Positions 17,803-27,248 are shown, numbered from the stretch's first letter. The stretch: DNA of 64,000 bases from Phycisphaerales bacterium (GCA_016710275.1 JADJXS010000001.1:2046001-2110000); one strand, 5' to 3'. Program-made: numbers and translations. The notes: generated from the sequence alone by a model not told the origin.

Positions 17803-19221
17803 TTAGACCTCGTGGCTTCCGCGCTTCTTCATCGCCGCCTGCAGCTCGCGGGCCTGCGTTTCGAAGCCGCGCCGCCCCAGCAGGGCGTAGGTCATGTCCT
17901 TGCCGAGCTGCACGGCCGGCTGGTCGTAGGGGTTCACGTGGAGCAGGCGGCCGGCGATGGTGGTTGCCGCTTCCCACAACATGAGGAACTGGCCCACGGT
18001 GTGCTCGTCCACGCGCGGAAAGCGGATGGTCAGGCACGGCCGCTCGTTGGCGGTCAGGGCGAATTCGGTCGCTTGCTTCTCGGCGTTGAGCAGCTTTCCG
18101 AGCGTGCCGCCTTGCAGATAGGCCAGCTCGGCGGGGGTGCCGGCAGCGCGGGGGATTTTCACGTCGCGCGCGAAGCGCTCCACCTCCAGGAAGATGAACA
18201 CCTTGTCGTTCGGGCCGTCGCGATAGAGCTGCACCTGCGAATGCTGGTCGGTGGCGCCCAGCGCCCGGATCGGCGTCGGCCCGGTCATGACCGTTCGCCC
18301 GCTGAGGTCATCGCGCTTGCCGAGACTCTCGGCCCAGAGCTGCCGATACCAGTCCGCCAGGTCGCGGAGCTGCTGGCTGTAAGGCATCATGACGTGCAGC
18401 CGCTTTCCACGGGCGTAGAAGCCCATTAGCAGCAGCGCCAGCATCGCCGCGGGGTTTTTCCGGGGATCGGGCTGTTCGGCGCGACGGCTCATCGCCGCGG
18501 CGCCCGAGAGCAGCTTCCTGACATCGATTCCGCACATCGCCGCCGAGAACAGCCCGACCGCGGATAGCACCGAGAAGCGACCGCCGACGCCGTCGGGCAC
18601 GGGCAGGTCGGCGTATTTCTCGCGCGTGACGACGTCTCGGAGGATGCCGCCGGCGGGATCAGTGGTCACCACCAGGCGCTTCGCCAATCCGGCCTTGCCG
18701 AGGCGGCGGGTCAGCAGGTCACGAATGATCAGAAACTGTGCGGCGGTTTCGGCGGTTTCGCCCGACTTGCTGATCACGTTGAAGACGGTCTTCTTCAGCG
18801 ACGGCGCGAGGTAGTCGAGCATCGCGCTGATCTGCGTCGGATCCACGTTGTCCAGCACGAACAGGCGCGGGCCGCGGCGCCTGGCCGTCGGCAGCAGGTT
18901 ATGCGTCCACGGGTTCAGGGCCGTCTGCAGGGCCGTGTTCCCGAGCGCCGAGCCGCCGATTCCGAGCACGACGAGGTTCTCCGCACCGGGTCGGAACCGC
19001 CGCACCGCGGCGCGCACCTGCGCGACCATCTTCGCGTCCTTCAGAAGATCGCGGTAACGGTGCAGGCCACGAGCGCGCTCCGATTCGATTTCGGCAACGG
19101 CGCTCTTCACGCGTCCGGATTCGGCGTCGATCTCCGCGGGCGACATGCCGTGCGTTGCTCCGACGGCGTTGTCGAGTGCTCCGCTGTAGTCCAGTTTCAG
19201 GTCGGCGGTCGGCATCGTCAT
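17803..19221 (-). CDS. pgi: Glucose-6-phosphate isomerase
   Basis: Pgi interconverts glucose-6-phosphate and fructose-6-phosphate. The phosphate-binding VVLGIGGSALGNTALQ and FNVISKSGETAETAAQFLI are clear; GVGGRFSVLSAVGLF, ATDQHSQVQLYRDGPNDK and the C-terminal GKDMTYALLGRRG follow. At 472 aa it belongs to the shorter bacterial type. GAGGA lies just before the ATG at 19221. The manC gene follows after four bases. The pair could direct hexose phosphates to GDP-mannose glycans, although the mannose-6-phosphate step is not encoded here. Confidence 0.92.
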   Translation of the reverse strand: MTMPTADLKLDYSGALDNAVGATHGMSPAEIDAESGRVKSAVAEIESERARGLHRYRDLLKDAKMVAQVRAAVRRFRPGAENLVVLGIGGSALGNTALQTALNPWTHNLLPTARRRGPRLFVLDNVDPTQISAMLDYLAPSLKKTVFNVISKSGETAETAAQFLIIRDLLTRRLGKAGLAKRLVVTTDPAGGILRDVVTREKYADLPVPDGVGGRFSVLSAVGLFSAAMCGIDVRKLLSGAAAMSRRAEQPDPRKNPAAMLALLLMGFYARGKRLHVMMPYSQQLRDLADWYRQLWAESLGKRDDLSGRTVMTGPTPIRALGATDQHSQVQLYRDGPNDKVFIFLEVERFARDVKIPRAAGTPAELAYLQGGTLGKLLNAEKQATEFALTANERPCLTIRFPRVDEHTVGQFLMLWEAATTIAGRLLHVNPYDQPAVQLGKDMTYALLGRRGFETQARELQAAMKKRGSHEV

Positions 19222-19324
19222 TCCTCGATTGCTGCGGGCGCCCGATTCAACCAGCGGGCGCGGGATTCACGCAGCGGGGCGGAAGGATAGCGAACTCGTG
19301 CCCGCGCTGCACGCCGGAGGGCTG

Positions 19325-20794
19325 TCAGGGGCGGATTGCCTCCGACGTCGCGGCCGCACCACCGGCTTCCCCCGATGGACGGGTGACGGACTCGGGCGCT
19401 TCGCCGCCATCTGCTCCGGCGCTCTCCGCGCCGCTCGGCTTGAGATCCAGCAGCAGCTCCCAGGTTCGCTTGCGGAACGCACCCTCGACCCGTCGGCCGT
19501 CGAGGAAGACGGCCGGCGGCGCGGTCACACCGAGCCGGGCGGCGGTCGCGGCGTCGTCGCGGACCAGCGCCAGCGTCGCCTCTTCGCGCAAGGCGGCATC
19601 GAACGTGTCGCCGGGAACGTTCAGCGCCACGGCCCACTCGCGCAGCGCGGCCGGCGTGACGCGCATCTGGTTTTCGAAAATCCGCCGCGCGAATTCGTGC
19701 GCCGACTGCGGCGACACTTTCCGCACCGCTTCATGAGCCCGAGCAGCGTCGCAGGCGGCGGGATGGCGCGGCGCGGATATCGCCGGATTGCACGCATCGA
19801 GCGGGTAATGACGCAGATCGAGCGAAAAAAGCGCCGGATGCGCCCGGCTGATGTCGTCGAGGATGGCGTGCAGATCGCGGCAATGAGGGCACAGAAAGTC
19901 GGAAAACACGACAATCCGCCGCACGCCCGGCAAATCGGCGGCGGGGGCGGTTGAGCCGGTGGTGTCGGCCGGCGCGCGGGGCGGGATCGTCACGGACGGG
20001 GCGCGATCGTAGCGCCAGCGAATGAACTCGGCATCCAGCACGAGGCGGCGATACAGCACACTTTCGCCGAGCGCGGTCGAAGTCGCGCCCAGGAAGACCG
20101 CCCCCATCAGCACGGCCGCGAGCATCGCGGCTCCGCAGAGAGCGTGGGCGATTGCCGGCCGCGGGAGAGAGCCGGGGGTCGGGCGCCAGGGGAGCGTCAG
20201 CAGTCCGAGCAATACCAGCAGGACGTTGATGACATGAACCAGTGCGCATCCGCGGCAGACGCCGAGCGAGAGCATCTGTTGAAAGAGGATCAGCGAGATC
20301 AACAGTCCAAGGGCCAGCAGGGCGATGATCGGAATCTGCGTCAGCACGCGCCCGCGCGTGGCGGGGCCGACCAGCGCGAACCACAGCAGCACGGCGATGA
20401 AATAGCCCAGGCCCAGCAGCGTCCACGGCGCTCGAAGGGCCGGCTCGCCGTCGGGGGCGCGCCCCAGGACGGCCACGGCATGCTCGCTGGTCAGAAGCCC
20501 GGCGCAGCCGCGCTGGCCGGCGCAAACGGCTCCCAGCAGCGGATTGACGTTGGTCGCACCCCCCGCGATGCGAACGAGATCGACGCAGGTCCACGCCCCC
20601 AGCAGCGCTGCCGCGACCGCCAGCCAGCGCGCCGCCTGTTGCAGCAGCGTCGGTCGGCGGAAGTCCGGCTGCGCCTGTCGTGGGTCGGGCCTGGCGGCCA
20701 CGACCGCGGCGGGCGTCGCCGCGACCGGTGCGGCTGCGTGCGAGGCATTCGATGTTCCGGGTGGGAGGGCGCTTTGTGGGGCTTCGGAGTGCAT
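19325..20794 (-). CDS. VKOR domain fused to DsbA-like thioredoxin domain
   Basis: The protein makes disulfides in the periplasm: the VKOR part reoxidises the thioredoxin part with quinone. Four to five transmembrane helices span about 60-260. The loop pair is VCAGQRGCAGLL and the active CxxC is SLGVCRGCALVHV. After another helix, a DsbA-like domain has DFLCPHCRDLH and the cis-Pro stretch TAPPAVFLDGRRVEG. A Pro/Ala-rich tail closes the chain. I start at ATG 20794 (489 aa); the longer frame is nonsense. A second, unfused set sits at 38980-41401. Confidence 0.85.
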   Translation of the reverse strand: MHSEAPQSALPPGTSNASHAAAPVAATPAAVVAARPDPRQAQPDFRRPTLLQQAARWLAVAAALLGAWTCVDLVRIAGGATNVNPLLGAVCAGQRGCAGLLTSEHAVAVLGRAPDGEPALRAPWTLLGLGYFIAVLLWFALVGPATRGRVLTQIPIIALLALGLLISLILFQQMLSLGVCRGCALVHVINVLLVLLGLLTLPWRPTPGSLPRPAIAHALCGAAMLAAVLMGAVFLGATSTALGESVLYRRLVLDAEFIRWRYDRAPSVTIPPRAPADTTGSTAPAADLPGVRRIVVFSDFLCPHCRDLHAILDDISRAHPALFSLDLRHYPLDACNPAISAPRHPAACDAARAHEAVRKVSPQSAHEFARRIFENQMRVTPAALREWAVALNVPGDTFDAALREEATLALVRDDAATAARLGVTAPPAVFLDGRRVEGAFRKRTWELLLDLKPSGAESAGADGGEAPESVTRPSGEAGGAAATSEAIRP

Positions 20795-20978
20795 GGGGGC
20801 GGATCCTCGGTTCGTCGGGCGGGCGACCGGTCGATCGCCGCTGAATCCTAACCGCCGCGAAGCGCCAACGGCGAGAGGCACTGCTTGACGGCGGCCGCCG
20901 CGCCCGGGGAGGATGCGAGCCGCGGATGGAGCCGCGCGGGGGACGTGCGGCGCGTCCGCGATTTGTGCGGGAGCGGGC

Positions 20979-21539
20979 GTGCGATTCTCGAATTCAACCA
21001 GCCTGTCCAGCGAGCGCTTGTATCGCACTTTCCTTGTGCACACCGAGCCTTATGATCATTCGGCGCTGACGGTGCGCGTGCGGTACAGCCGCAGCGCCGA
21101 ATTCTCGGGGGCGTGCTACTACCGCGATGCGCGCGTGTTCATCAACCTCGGGCGGACGAATCGCTACCCGTATCAGTTGGGGACGCACGTCGCCCGGTCG
21201 CAGAGCAACCGCACCCATTGGTGGCGCGAGCTGTACCGCCTGACGCTGGCGGACGCCTATCAACTGGCGCTGTTTGTCTACCTGCACGAGCTGTATCACT
21301 ACCTCGTCAGCCGCGCCGGGCGCGGTGTGCGTCGCAAGGAGGCGATGTGCGATCGGTTCGCGGCGCGGGTGCTGGTGGATGCTTTCGGCTGTCCTATCCG
21401 CGATTCAAACGGGAATGCCGTGCCGCGTGAGTCCTGGGACTTTCAGGACCTGCACGCTTTTGTCGCGGGTGCTCCGCGAATCGCCCCGCGAGCGCGCGCG
21501 GCGCGGATTCCGGTCACGATTCGGGGAGTGGCCACCTGA
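20979..21539 (+). CDS. HELYH-motif protein, putative metalloprotease
   Basis: Residues around 95-115 read YLHELYHYLVSRAGRG, a zinc HExxH-type motif, followed by RRKEAMCDRFAARVLVDAFG, where a downstream Glu or Asp could be the third ligand (KEAMCDRFAA). The shape fits a minimal metalloprotease-like domain of 186 aa without signal peptide. I start at GTG 20979, preceded by GGGAG; the upstream frame from 20913 is low-quality Ala/Gly sequence. The N-terminal half (TVRVRYSRSAEFSGACYYRDARVFINLG) is beta-rich. It is divergent from the VKOR fusion. Proteolytic activity is only inferred. Confidence 0.6.
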   Translation: MRFSNSTSLSSERLYRTFLVHTEPYDHSALTVRVRYSRSAEFSGACYYRDARVFINLGRTNRYPYQLGTHVARSQSNRTHWWRELYRLTLADAYQLALFVYLHELYHYLVSRAGRGVRRKEAMCDRFAARVLVDAFGCPIRDSNGNAVPRESWDFQDLHAFVAGAPRIAPRARAARIPVTIRGVAT

Positions 21540-21604
21540 TTGTGGATAGCGGGCCTGCGGCAATCCCGACTTGTGTTGAAGGCACCCAACCCGCCGATTC
21601 TTGT

Positions 21605-21625
21605 GGCACACGCAAGATGCGTGCC
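21605..21625. repeat. Short dispersed palindrome
   Basis: GGCACACGCAAGATGCGTGCC pairs as GGCAC-GC/GC-GTGCC with a short loop. It sits in the 135-base gap between two convergent genes. Confidence 0.35.
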
Positions 21626-21674
21626 CCACGAGGCCGCTGCCGCGACTGCTCATCGGAGCAAGAGTGATCCCGCC

Positions 21675-22553
21675 CTAACGCGCAAGAGGCGCCAGCGCTC
21701 CGCCCAGCAGCACGTCGTTCATGCTGCCGCTGCGAAACCCGCGCAGATCGAGCGTCACGTAGCGATAGCCCAGTTCGCGCAGCCGCCCATCCACCTGCGT
21801 GCGAAGCGCGGCGTCCGCGAAGCGGGGCAGCTCATGGGCGGGAATCTCGATCCGTGCCACGTCGCCATGATGACGGACGCGCAGTTCCCGAAACCCCAGC
21901 CCGCGCAAGAATGTCTCCGCCGCGTCGATCCGCCGCAGCTTCTCGACCGTGATTTCCTCGCCGTACTGCACGCGCGAGGAGAGGCACGGCGAGGCCGGCT
22001 TATCGTGGACGGGAACCCCGATCGCCGCCGCGATGCGCCGCAGATCAGATTTCGAGATGCCGCACTCGGCCAGCGGGGCGTGCACGCCATGCTCGCGCGC
22101 CGCATGCAGCCCGGGCCGGTGATCGCCGAGGTCGTCGGCATTGACGCCGTTGATGACCGCGGCCAGCCCATGGCGGGCGCGCAGCGGCTCGAGGCGGCCG
22201 TACAGCTCGGTCTTGCAGTAGTAGCAGCGATTGGTCGGATTGGCGAGGTACCGCGAGTCCGCGAACTCGGCGGTGTCGAGGTATTCGTGTCGCGCGCCGA
22301 GCGCTTCGGCCAGCGGTGCCGCCGCGTCGAGTTCAGCGGCCGGCACACTAGGGCTGCGCCCGGTCACGGCCAGCACCCGCTCCGACCCCAGCGTCAGCAC
22401 GGCAACGCGCAACATGCACGCCGAGTCCACCCCGCCGGAAAACGCCACCAGCACCGAACCCAGCGCCCGCAATCGCTCGCAGAGCGCTTCCCAGCGCGGG
22501 CGCAGCTCCGGCGGCAGGTCGACGACCAATGCGTTGTCGGTCGGCCCTTTCAT
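21675..22553 (-). CDS. larE: LarE-like ATP-dependent sulfur transferase
   Basis: LarE-family proteins are PP-loop enzymes that put sulfur on the nickel-pincer cofactor precursor. The PP-loop SGGVDS is at 39-44. Three Cys lie at TNRCYYCKTEL (C110, C113) and ASPCLSSR (C190); a three-Cys pattern would fit the form that binds an iron-sulfur cluster. The 292 aa length is usual. larA, larB and larC are not nearby, so the substrate is open. Its start is 29 bases after the aldolase gene's stop on the same strand, so they are probably co-transcribed. Confidence 0.75.
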   Translation of the reverse strand: MKGPTDNALVVDLPPELRPRWEALCERLRALGSVLVAFSGGVDSACMLRVAVLTLGSERVLAVTGRSPSVPAAELDAAAPLAEALGARHEYLDTAEFADSRYLANPTNRCYYCKTELYGRLEPLRARHGLAAVINGVNADDLGDHRPGLHAAREHGVHAPLAECGISKSDLRRIAAAIGVPVHDKPASPCLSSRVQYGEEITVEKLRRIDAAETFLRGLGFRELRVRHHGDVARIEIPAHELPRFADAALRTQVDGRLRELGYRYVTLDLRGFRSGSMNDVLLGGALAPLAR

Positions 22554-22582
22554 GTCGGCGATAGCTCGGTTGTGCCGCGGGC

Positions 22583-23503
22583 CTATGGTTTCGACGCGTA
22601 GATCTCCATGATCTTGCGGAGCATGGCCAATGCGTCCTTGCGCGGCCGCTGGAATGCATTGCGGCCGATGATCGAGCCGAAGCCGCCGCCGGCGTGGATG
22701 CCGCGGGTTTCCTCGCAGACGGCCGCTTCATCCTTCGCAGCGCCGCCGGAGAAAATCACAATGCGCCGTCCGTCAAACGTGCTCTGCACGACGTGGCGGA
22801 TGCGCTCGGAGAGCGTCTTGATCGGGATCTGGTGCTTCTCGTAGACCTTCTTGGCCTCGGCCTGCTCGACGTGATCGGTCGGCGGCTTGACCTTGATGAT
22901 GTGCGCGCCGAGCTGCGCGGCGATCTGCGCCGCATAGCAGCAGACGTCGATGCCGGTCTCGCCCTCCTTGCTCAGCCCCTCACCGCGCGGATAGCTCCAG
23001 ACCACCACCACCAGGCCGACGCTCTTGGCCTCCTCGGCCAGCGCGTTGAGCTGTTCATACTGGCCCTGCGCATTGGCGGAGCCGGGGTAGATCGTGAAGC
23101 CGATCGCGGCGCAGCCCAGCCGCAGGGCGTGTTCGATCGAAGCCGTGATCGCCTGGCTGGGGTTTTTTGTGTTGTAGAGCGATTCGTTGTTGTTGAGCTT
23201 CAGGATGAGGGGAATCTCGCCCGCGAAGGTGCGCGCTCCGGCCTCCAGGGAGCCAAGCGGCGCCGCATAGGCGTTGCAGCCGGATTCAATCGCCAGCTCG
23301 AAGTGATAGTGCGGGTTGTAGCCCAGCGGGTTGGGGGCGAAGCTGCGCGCCGGGCCGTGCTCAAAGCCCTGGTCCACCGGCAGGATCACGAACTTGCCGG
23401 TGTCGCGAAGTGTGCCCGTGCCGATGATGCGGCGGAGGTTTGCGAGCACGCCGGCGTTGTCCGCCTCATACCAGCTCAGAATCTGTCGCACGCGGTCGTT
23501 CAT
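22583..23503 (-). CDS. Class I fructose-bisphosphate aldolase, DhnA/FbaB type
   Basis: The enzyme splits fructose-1,6-bisphosphate by a Schiff-base Lys. VILPVDQGFEHGPARSF, LKLNNNESLY, GFTIYPGSANAQGQYEQL and VWSYPRGEGLSKEGETG are typical. IIKVKPPTDHVEQ carries the candidate Schiff-base Lys, and IVIFSGGAAKDE and GGFGSIIGRNAFQRP form the phosphate site. I start at ATG 23503 (306 aa), with GGAGACC upstream; the longer start adds 11 poor residues. This type differs from the zinc-dependent class II enzyme. It lies just upstream of larE. Confidence 0.9.
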   Translation of the reverse strand: MNDRVRQILSWYEADNAGVLANLRRIIGTGTLRDTGKFVILPVDQGFEHGPARSFAPNPLGYNPHYHFELAIESGCNAYAAPLGSLEAGARTFAGEIPLILKLNNNESLYNTKNPSQAITASIEHALRLGCAAIGFTIYPGSANAQGQYEQLNALAEEAKSVGLVVVVWSYPRGEGLSKEGETGIDVCCYAAQIAAQLGAHIIKVKPPTDHVEQAEAKKVYEKHQIPIKTLSERIRHVVQSTFDGRRIVIFSGGAAKDEAAVCEETRGIHAGGGFGSIIGRNAFQRPRKDALAMLRKIMEIYASKP

Positions 23504-23602
23504 GATCGAGGTCTCCGAGGAAGCGCGGCGGACCACGGCGGCATGCGCCGATCCGCGTCCTGAACCGCTCCTTAGTGTATCGGCCCTTCCGCGGGCGTAA
23601 AG

Positions 23603-24541
23603 TTACGGCTGAGGCGGCAGAAGGCCGCATTCGGCGAGGAATTCGCACATTTCGCGCCACTCCGGCTCATAATCGTCATGTCCGGCCTCGCGGACGATCA
23701 GCCGGGCGCCGCCGGCCAGCGCCTGAAGCCGCCGGGCGTGTGAAATGGGGATCAGCGGGTCGCGCCGCCCGTGCGTCAGCAGCAGGGGGCATTGACGCCG
23801 GGCGACCACGTCGTCCGTCCGGAAGGGGTGTCGGCACAGCCAGCCGGGTGCTGCGAATCGCCACGCCACGTCCACCATGCTCGTGAATGAGCTTTCCAGG
23901 ATCAGTGCGGCCGGCGCGTGCCGATCGGCGAGCTGTGCCGCGACGGCTCCGCCGATCGACAGGCCGTGATAGATCAGGCGCTGTGCCTCGACCTCCGGCC
24001 GGGCCGCCAGCCACGCCCGGCAGGCGACGGCGTCGGCGGTGAGCGCGGCTTGCGATGGGCGGCCGGCAACGCCCCCGTAGCCGCGATACTCCATCAGCAG
24101 CGCGGAAATCCCGGCCCCGGCATAGTGCTGTGCGACGATCCAGCGGTCCTGGATGAGATCGAGATTGCCGTGAAAGAAGAGCACGGCGGGGCCGGGTGAT
24201 TCCGCACTGCGGCCGCGACCGGCAATGTACCAGGCTTCGATTCGGGCGCCGTCGGATGAAGTGATCCACACCTGCGTCGCGTCGGGGGCGATGGGGCGAT
24301 TCGGCTCGCCGCTGCGCCAGGTCGCACCGGGGAAGATCGCCCGTTCCTGAAAGACGTACATTCCCGCGACGTACAGGGCGTAAAGCGTCGCGAGCAGCAC
24401 AAGCATCTTGAAGCAGCGGCGCGGCAGCGGTAGCGACCACATGCGGGCAGCGTACCCGCGCAACCCGCCCCGCGCAACGATTGGATCGTTCGGTTCGGTG
24501 GGAGACTTGCGGTCGGTCGGCGGCGTCGCGTCAGTCGGCAT
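23603..24541 (-). CDS. Membrane-anchored alpha/beta hydrolase
   Basis: A transmembrane helix at about 43-62 (MLVLLATLYALYVAGMYVF) anchors the protein. The hydrolase fold shows oxyanion motif FFHGNLDL, nucleophile HGLSIGGA with Ser, acid HGRRDPLIPI and His in EAGHDDYEP. The arrangement resembles the YfhR/BEM46 group of serine hydrolases. The basic residues before the helix put the catalytic part outside. I start at Met 24541; a Met at 24565 is the alternative. The substrate is unknown. Confidence 0.8.
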   Translation of the reverse strand: MPTDATPPTDRKSPTEPNDPIVARGGLRGYAARMWSLPLPRRCFKMLVLLATLYALYVAGMYVFQERAIFPGATWRSGEPNRPIAPDATQVWITSSDGARIEAWYIAGRGRSAESPGPAVLFFHGNLDLIQDRWIVAQHYAGAGISALLMEYRGYGGVAGRPSQAALTADAVACRAWLAARPEVEAQRLIYHGLSIGGAVAAQLADRHAPAALILESSFTSMVDVAWRFAAPGWLCRHPFRTDDVVARRQCPLLLTHGRRDPLIPISHARRLQALAGGARLIVREAGHDDYEPEWREMCEFLAECGLLPPQP

Positions 24542-24894
24542 CGTGCGGAGTATAGGAGCGCGCAACGGGTGCTCGGGGGGCGTCGGCCTCTGGCGGCCTG
24601 CGCCGGCGTGTCAGGATCGCGTGAAATTGTGCCGCTATGTGGGGGAATGCAACAGGCGGCGCGAAGATTGCGCAAGGCGCAACAGAGAGGGGTTTTCGCA
24701 ACCGGACTGCACGCCTAGGTTCGCCGCCGCCTGTGATCCGGCGCGCTCCTGATTGTCGCACCTGCGGCGATTGGGCGGCGGCCGACGGCCCGTCTTGAGG
24801 AGCGGGCGGTCGATCCGCGGCGTGTGGCCGCGGCGCGGGGTGCACGGGCGCAAGCTGCACCCGCGCTGCGCGGGGGCGGAGAGGAGGAGCTTCG
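24542..24894. other. 353-bp divergent intergenic region
   Basis: The hydrolase and the PEP-CTERM gene point away from each other. No promoter boxes stand out. A GAGGAGGAGC ribosome-binding site ends the region. No gene is supported. Confidence 0.4.
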
Positions 24895-25614
24895 ATGAAG
24901 TTGTGGAACAGGGCGGCGGCATGGCTCGCCGCGGGCGGCGCGGTTGCGATGGCCGGGGCCAACATCCGGATCAACGAAATCCGGACGGACAACCCGGGCG
25001 GCGACATCAATGAGTACTTCGAGCTGTGGGGCGCGCCGGGCGCTTCGCTCGACGGCCTGACCTACATCGTCCTCGGCGACGGTGCGGGCGGGTCGGGCGT
25101 GGTCGAGAACGTGACGCCGCTCACCGGCCTTTCGATTCCGGCGGATGGGTACTTCCTGGCGGCGGAGGCGACGCTGCTCATCAACCCGTCGCAGATTGAC
25201 CTGACGCTCTCGGCGTCGGCGCTGAACTTCGAGAATGACGACAACTACACGCACATGCTGGTGCGCGGCTTCAGCGGCGTGCTGAACCTCGACCTCGACA
25301 CCAACGACGACGGCATTCTCGACAGCACCCCCTGGACGGAAATCCTCGACGTGGTCGCCTTCATCGGCGAGGGTGCGGATCAGATCTACACGTCGACGAC
25401 CGTCGGCCCGGACCCGATCAAAGGCTCGCCGTGGCACCTGTGGCGGCTGCCCAACGGCATCGGCGGCTGGAACTTCGATTCGCTGGACAACGGCACGCCG
25501 ACCGCGACGACCGACCTGGCGAACTACGCGACGGACACGCCGGGCGTGGCCAACCCCGAGCCGGCGTCGCTGGCGCTGTTCGGCGTGGCGCTGCTGGTGA
25601 TGCGCCGGCGCTGA
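24895..25614 (+). CDS. Secreted protein with PEP-CTERM anchor
   Basis: The protein has a signal peptide (about 1-22, AAAWLAAGGAVAMAGA), then a beta-rich domain that starts RINEIRTDNPGGDINEYFEL, like a lamin-tail domain. It ends NPEPASLALFGVALL and MRRR: PEP motif, hydrophobic helix and basic tail. PEP-CTERM proteins are sorted and cut by an exosortase at the surface; none is in this window. GAGGAGGAG lies about six bases upstream of the ATG. The stop codon lies inside the first unit of the following tandem repeat. Confidence 0.8.
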   Translation: MKLWNRAAAWLAAGGAVAMAGANIRINEIRTDNPGGDINEYFELWGAPGASLDGLTYIVLGDGAGGSGVVENVTPLTGLSIPADGYFLAAEATLLINPSQIDLTLSASALNFENDDNYTHMLVRGFSGVLNLDLDTNDDGILDSTPWTEILDVVAFIGEGADQIYTSTTVGPDPIKGSPWHLWRLPNGIGGWNFDSLDNGTPTATTDLANYATDTPGVANPEPASLALFGVALLVMRRR

Positions 25615-25733
25615 GCGCTGATGTGAATCAGCCGGCGCTGAGCGCTGATGTGAATCAGCCGGCGCTGAGCGCTGATGTGAATCAGCCGGCGCTGAGCGCT
25701 GATGTGAATCAGCCGGCGCTGGGCCTCAGCGGC
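25604..25733. repeat. 27-bp tandem repeat with internal hairpin, about 4.5 units
   Basis: Four identical 27-bp units start at 25604, 25631, 25658 and 25685, with a decayed fifth from 25712. Each contains GCTGATGTGAATCAGC, a hairpin with a five-pair stem, and ends in GCCGGCG. The first unit overlaps the last codons and TGA of the PEP-CTERM gene, so the array seems to have grown from the gene's own 3' end. Because 27 is a multiple of three, a frame with repeated ADVNQPALS stays open, but the real gene stops first. Confidence 0.85.
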
Positions 25734-25871
25734 GTTTGCGATCAAGAATCTGAATGGCGCGCGGGTCGGCGGCATGGAACCGCCGGCCCGCGGCCGTTTT
25801 GAAGGAGGCGCGTTCGGATCGGGGCGCTATCAAAGAACGTCGGGATCGTGCCGCCCCAGGCCTCGATGTTT

Positions 25872-26990
25872 CTACGGGCAGCCGCCGTTCAAGACGCACA
25901 AGACGAACAAGTCAATGTCGAAGTTGTTCACGAGTCCATCACCGTTGACATCAGCCAACTTGAGTCTTGTATCAAGCTTCTCCACGCTCGTCTGCGACTG
26001 CACGTTGACCGCCTCGCCGCCGATGGCGTAGATGTTCCCATCGCGGCCCAGCACAACGCTGTGAGCGGCCCGCGCAAGGTTCAGCGAAGACCATGTCGTC
26101 CATGTGGCTGCCGGATCGCGCGAATCGATGCGGCGGACGGCATTGACGTACCAGTTGTTTGCCCATCCGCCGGTCATGTAGATGTACCCGTCGGCGCCCA
26201 TCACGGACTTGGAGTGGATTGGAACCGGCCCGGGCAGCGTCGCCGACGCGACCGTCCAGCCCGCGTCGGAACAGGGGTCGAGAATCTCAACCGTGTTCAG
26301 ATGGCTCACGTAGCCGTCAGAGAGTCCGCCGATCGCCCAGATGCGGCCGCGCTGATCGACAACCGCCCCGGGATAAAGACGTGCCGTGTTGAGGGATTGC
26401 ATTGTCTGCCACCCGAGCTGCGGCCGAGCCGGGTCATAGACCGCCGTCGAAGCGCGCGCCTCCAGCGAGTTGGGCACACTCCCGCCGATCATCCAGATGC
26501 GGCCGTAGTTGTCCACGACCGAGGCGTGTGTGATGTTCGGATACGGAATCGGCGGCACGCTGGTTGAGTCCCATGTTTGTGTGAGGAAATCGTAGCGGTC
26601 GACTTGGAGAATCGGCTCCACATTACTCTGGCTCGCGCCCCAGCGAGCACCGCCGATCACATACAGGTATCCGTTCGCGACCACCGCTGAGTGAAAGAAA
26701 CGCTCCACCGGCAGTGTAATGCCGAGCGTCGTCCAAGAATCTGAGTATGACGTGCCGTCAAAAGTCAGTTGCTCGATGTCGGGCAGCACGACCTGGCCGA
26801 AGGCCGCCGACACCCGCCGCATTCCGCCGATCACCAGGATGTTCCCGCACGGATCGACCACCGTGGCGGCAAAGCCGCGCGACGCGTTCAGGGGCGGGTC
26901 GGAAGCCCACAACGCCGCCGTCGCATTCGTTGCGACCGTCGCCGCCGCCAGCAACGCAACAATCGTATTTGCTTTCTGTCTGAGAGCCAT
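25872..26990 (-). CDS. Secreted kelch-type beta-propeller with dockerin-like end
   Basis: After a signal peptide (VALLAAATVATNATA), at least six kelch blades can be counted by their IGG motifs: ILVIGGMRR, LYVIGGARW, IWMIGGSVP, IWAIGGLSD, IYMTGGWAN and IYAIGGEAV. The C-terminus is LADVNGDGLVNNFDIDLF, an EF-hand-like calcium loop of the single-dockerin type, ending CVLNGGCP. Six blades fit a closed propeller for carbohydrate or protein binding. I start at ATG 26990, with GGAG upstream (372 aa). It faces the ECF sigma gene across a 258-base gap. Confidence 0.75.
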   Translation of the reverse strand: MALRQKANTIVALLAAATVATNATAALWASDPPLNASRGFAATVVDPCGNILVIGGMRRVSAAFGQVVLPDIEQLTFDGTSYSDSWTTLGITLPVERFFHSAVVANGYLYVIGGARWGASQSNVEPILQVDRYDFLTQTWDSTSVPPIPYPNITHASVVDNYGRIWMIGGSVPNSLEARASTAVYDPARPQLGWQTMQSLNTARLYPGAVVDQRGRIWAIGGLSDGYVSHLNTVEILDPCSDAGWTVASATLPGPVPIHSKSVMGADGYIYMTGGWANNWYVNAVRRIDSRDPAATWTTWSSLNLARAAHSVVLGRDGNIYAIGGEAVNVQSQTSVEKLDTRLKLADVNGDGLVNNFDIDLFVLCVLNGGCP

Positions 26991-27248
26991 CGCGTTCTCC
27001 TTTTTGGATTGAGTTACGACTCTGGACCTCGCCACGACCCGCGCCGCCGCCGCCCCCCTTCATGCGGAAACGGGGCGAATGTGTCGCAACCGGGCGCCCT
27101 GGTGCGCCCAGATTTTCGGGAGCATCGGCCGCCGGCCGGTACGCACCGGCGGGGCCCCGACGCTCCCAACCTGCACTTTGAAGCACTCACACCGCGAGAA
27201 CCCCCACGGATCTGGACTTTCCGCTCCCTCGGCACGTACCATGGGTCT

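Noticed and set aside
25431..25802. Frame with repeated ADVNQPALS
   Set aside because: It is the out-of-frame reading of the PEP-CTERM gene end and the 27-bp array.
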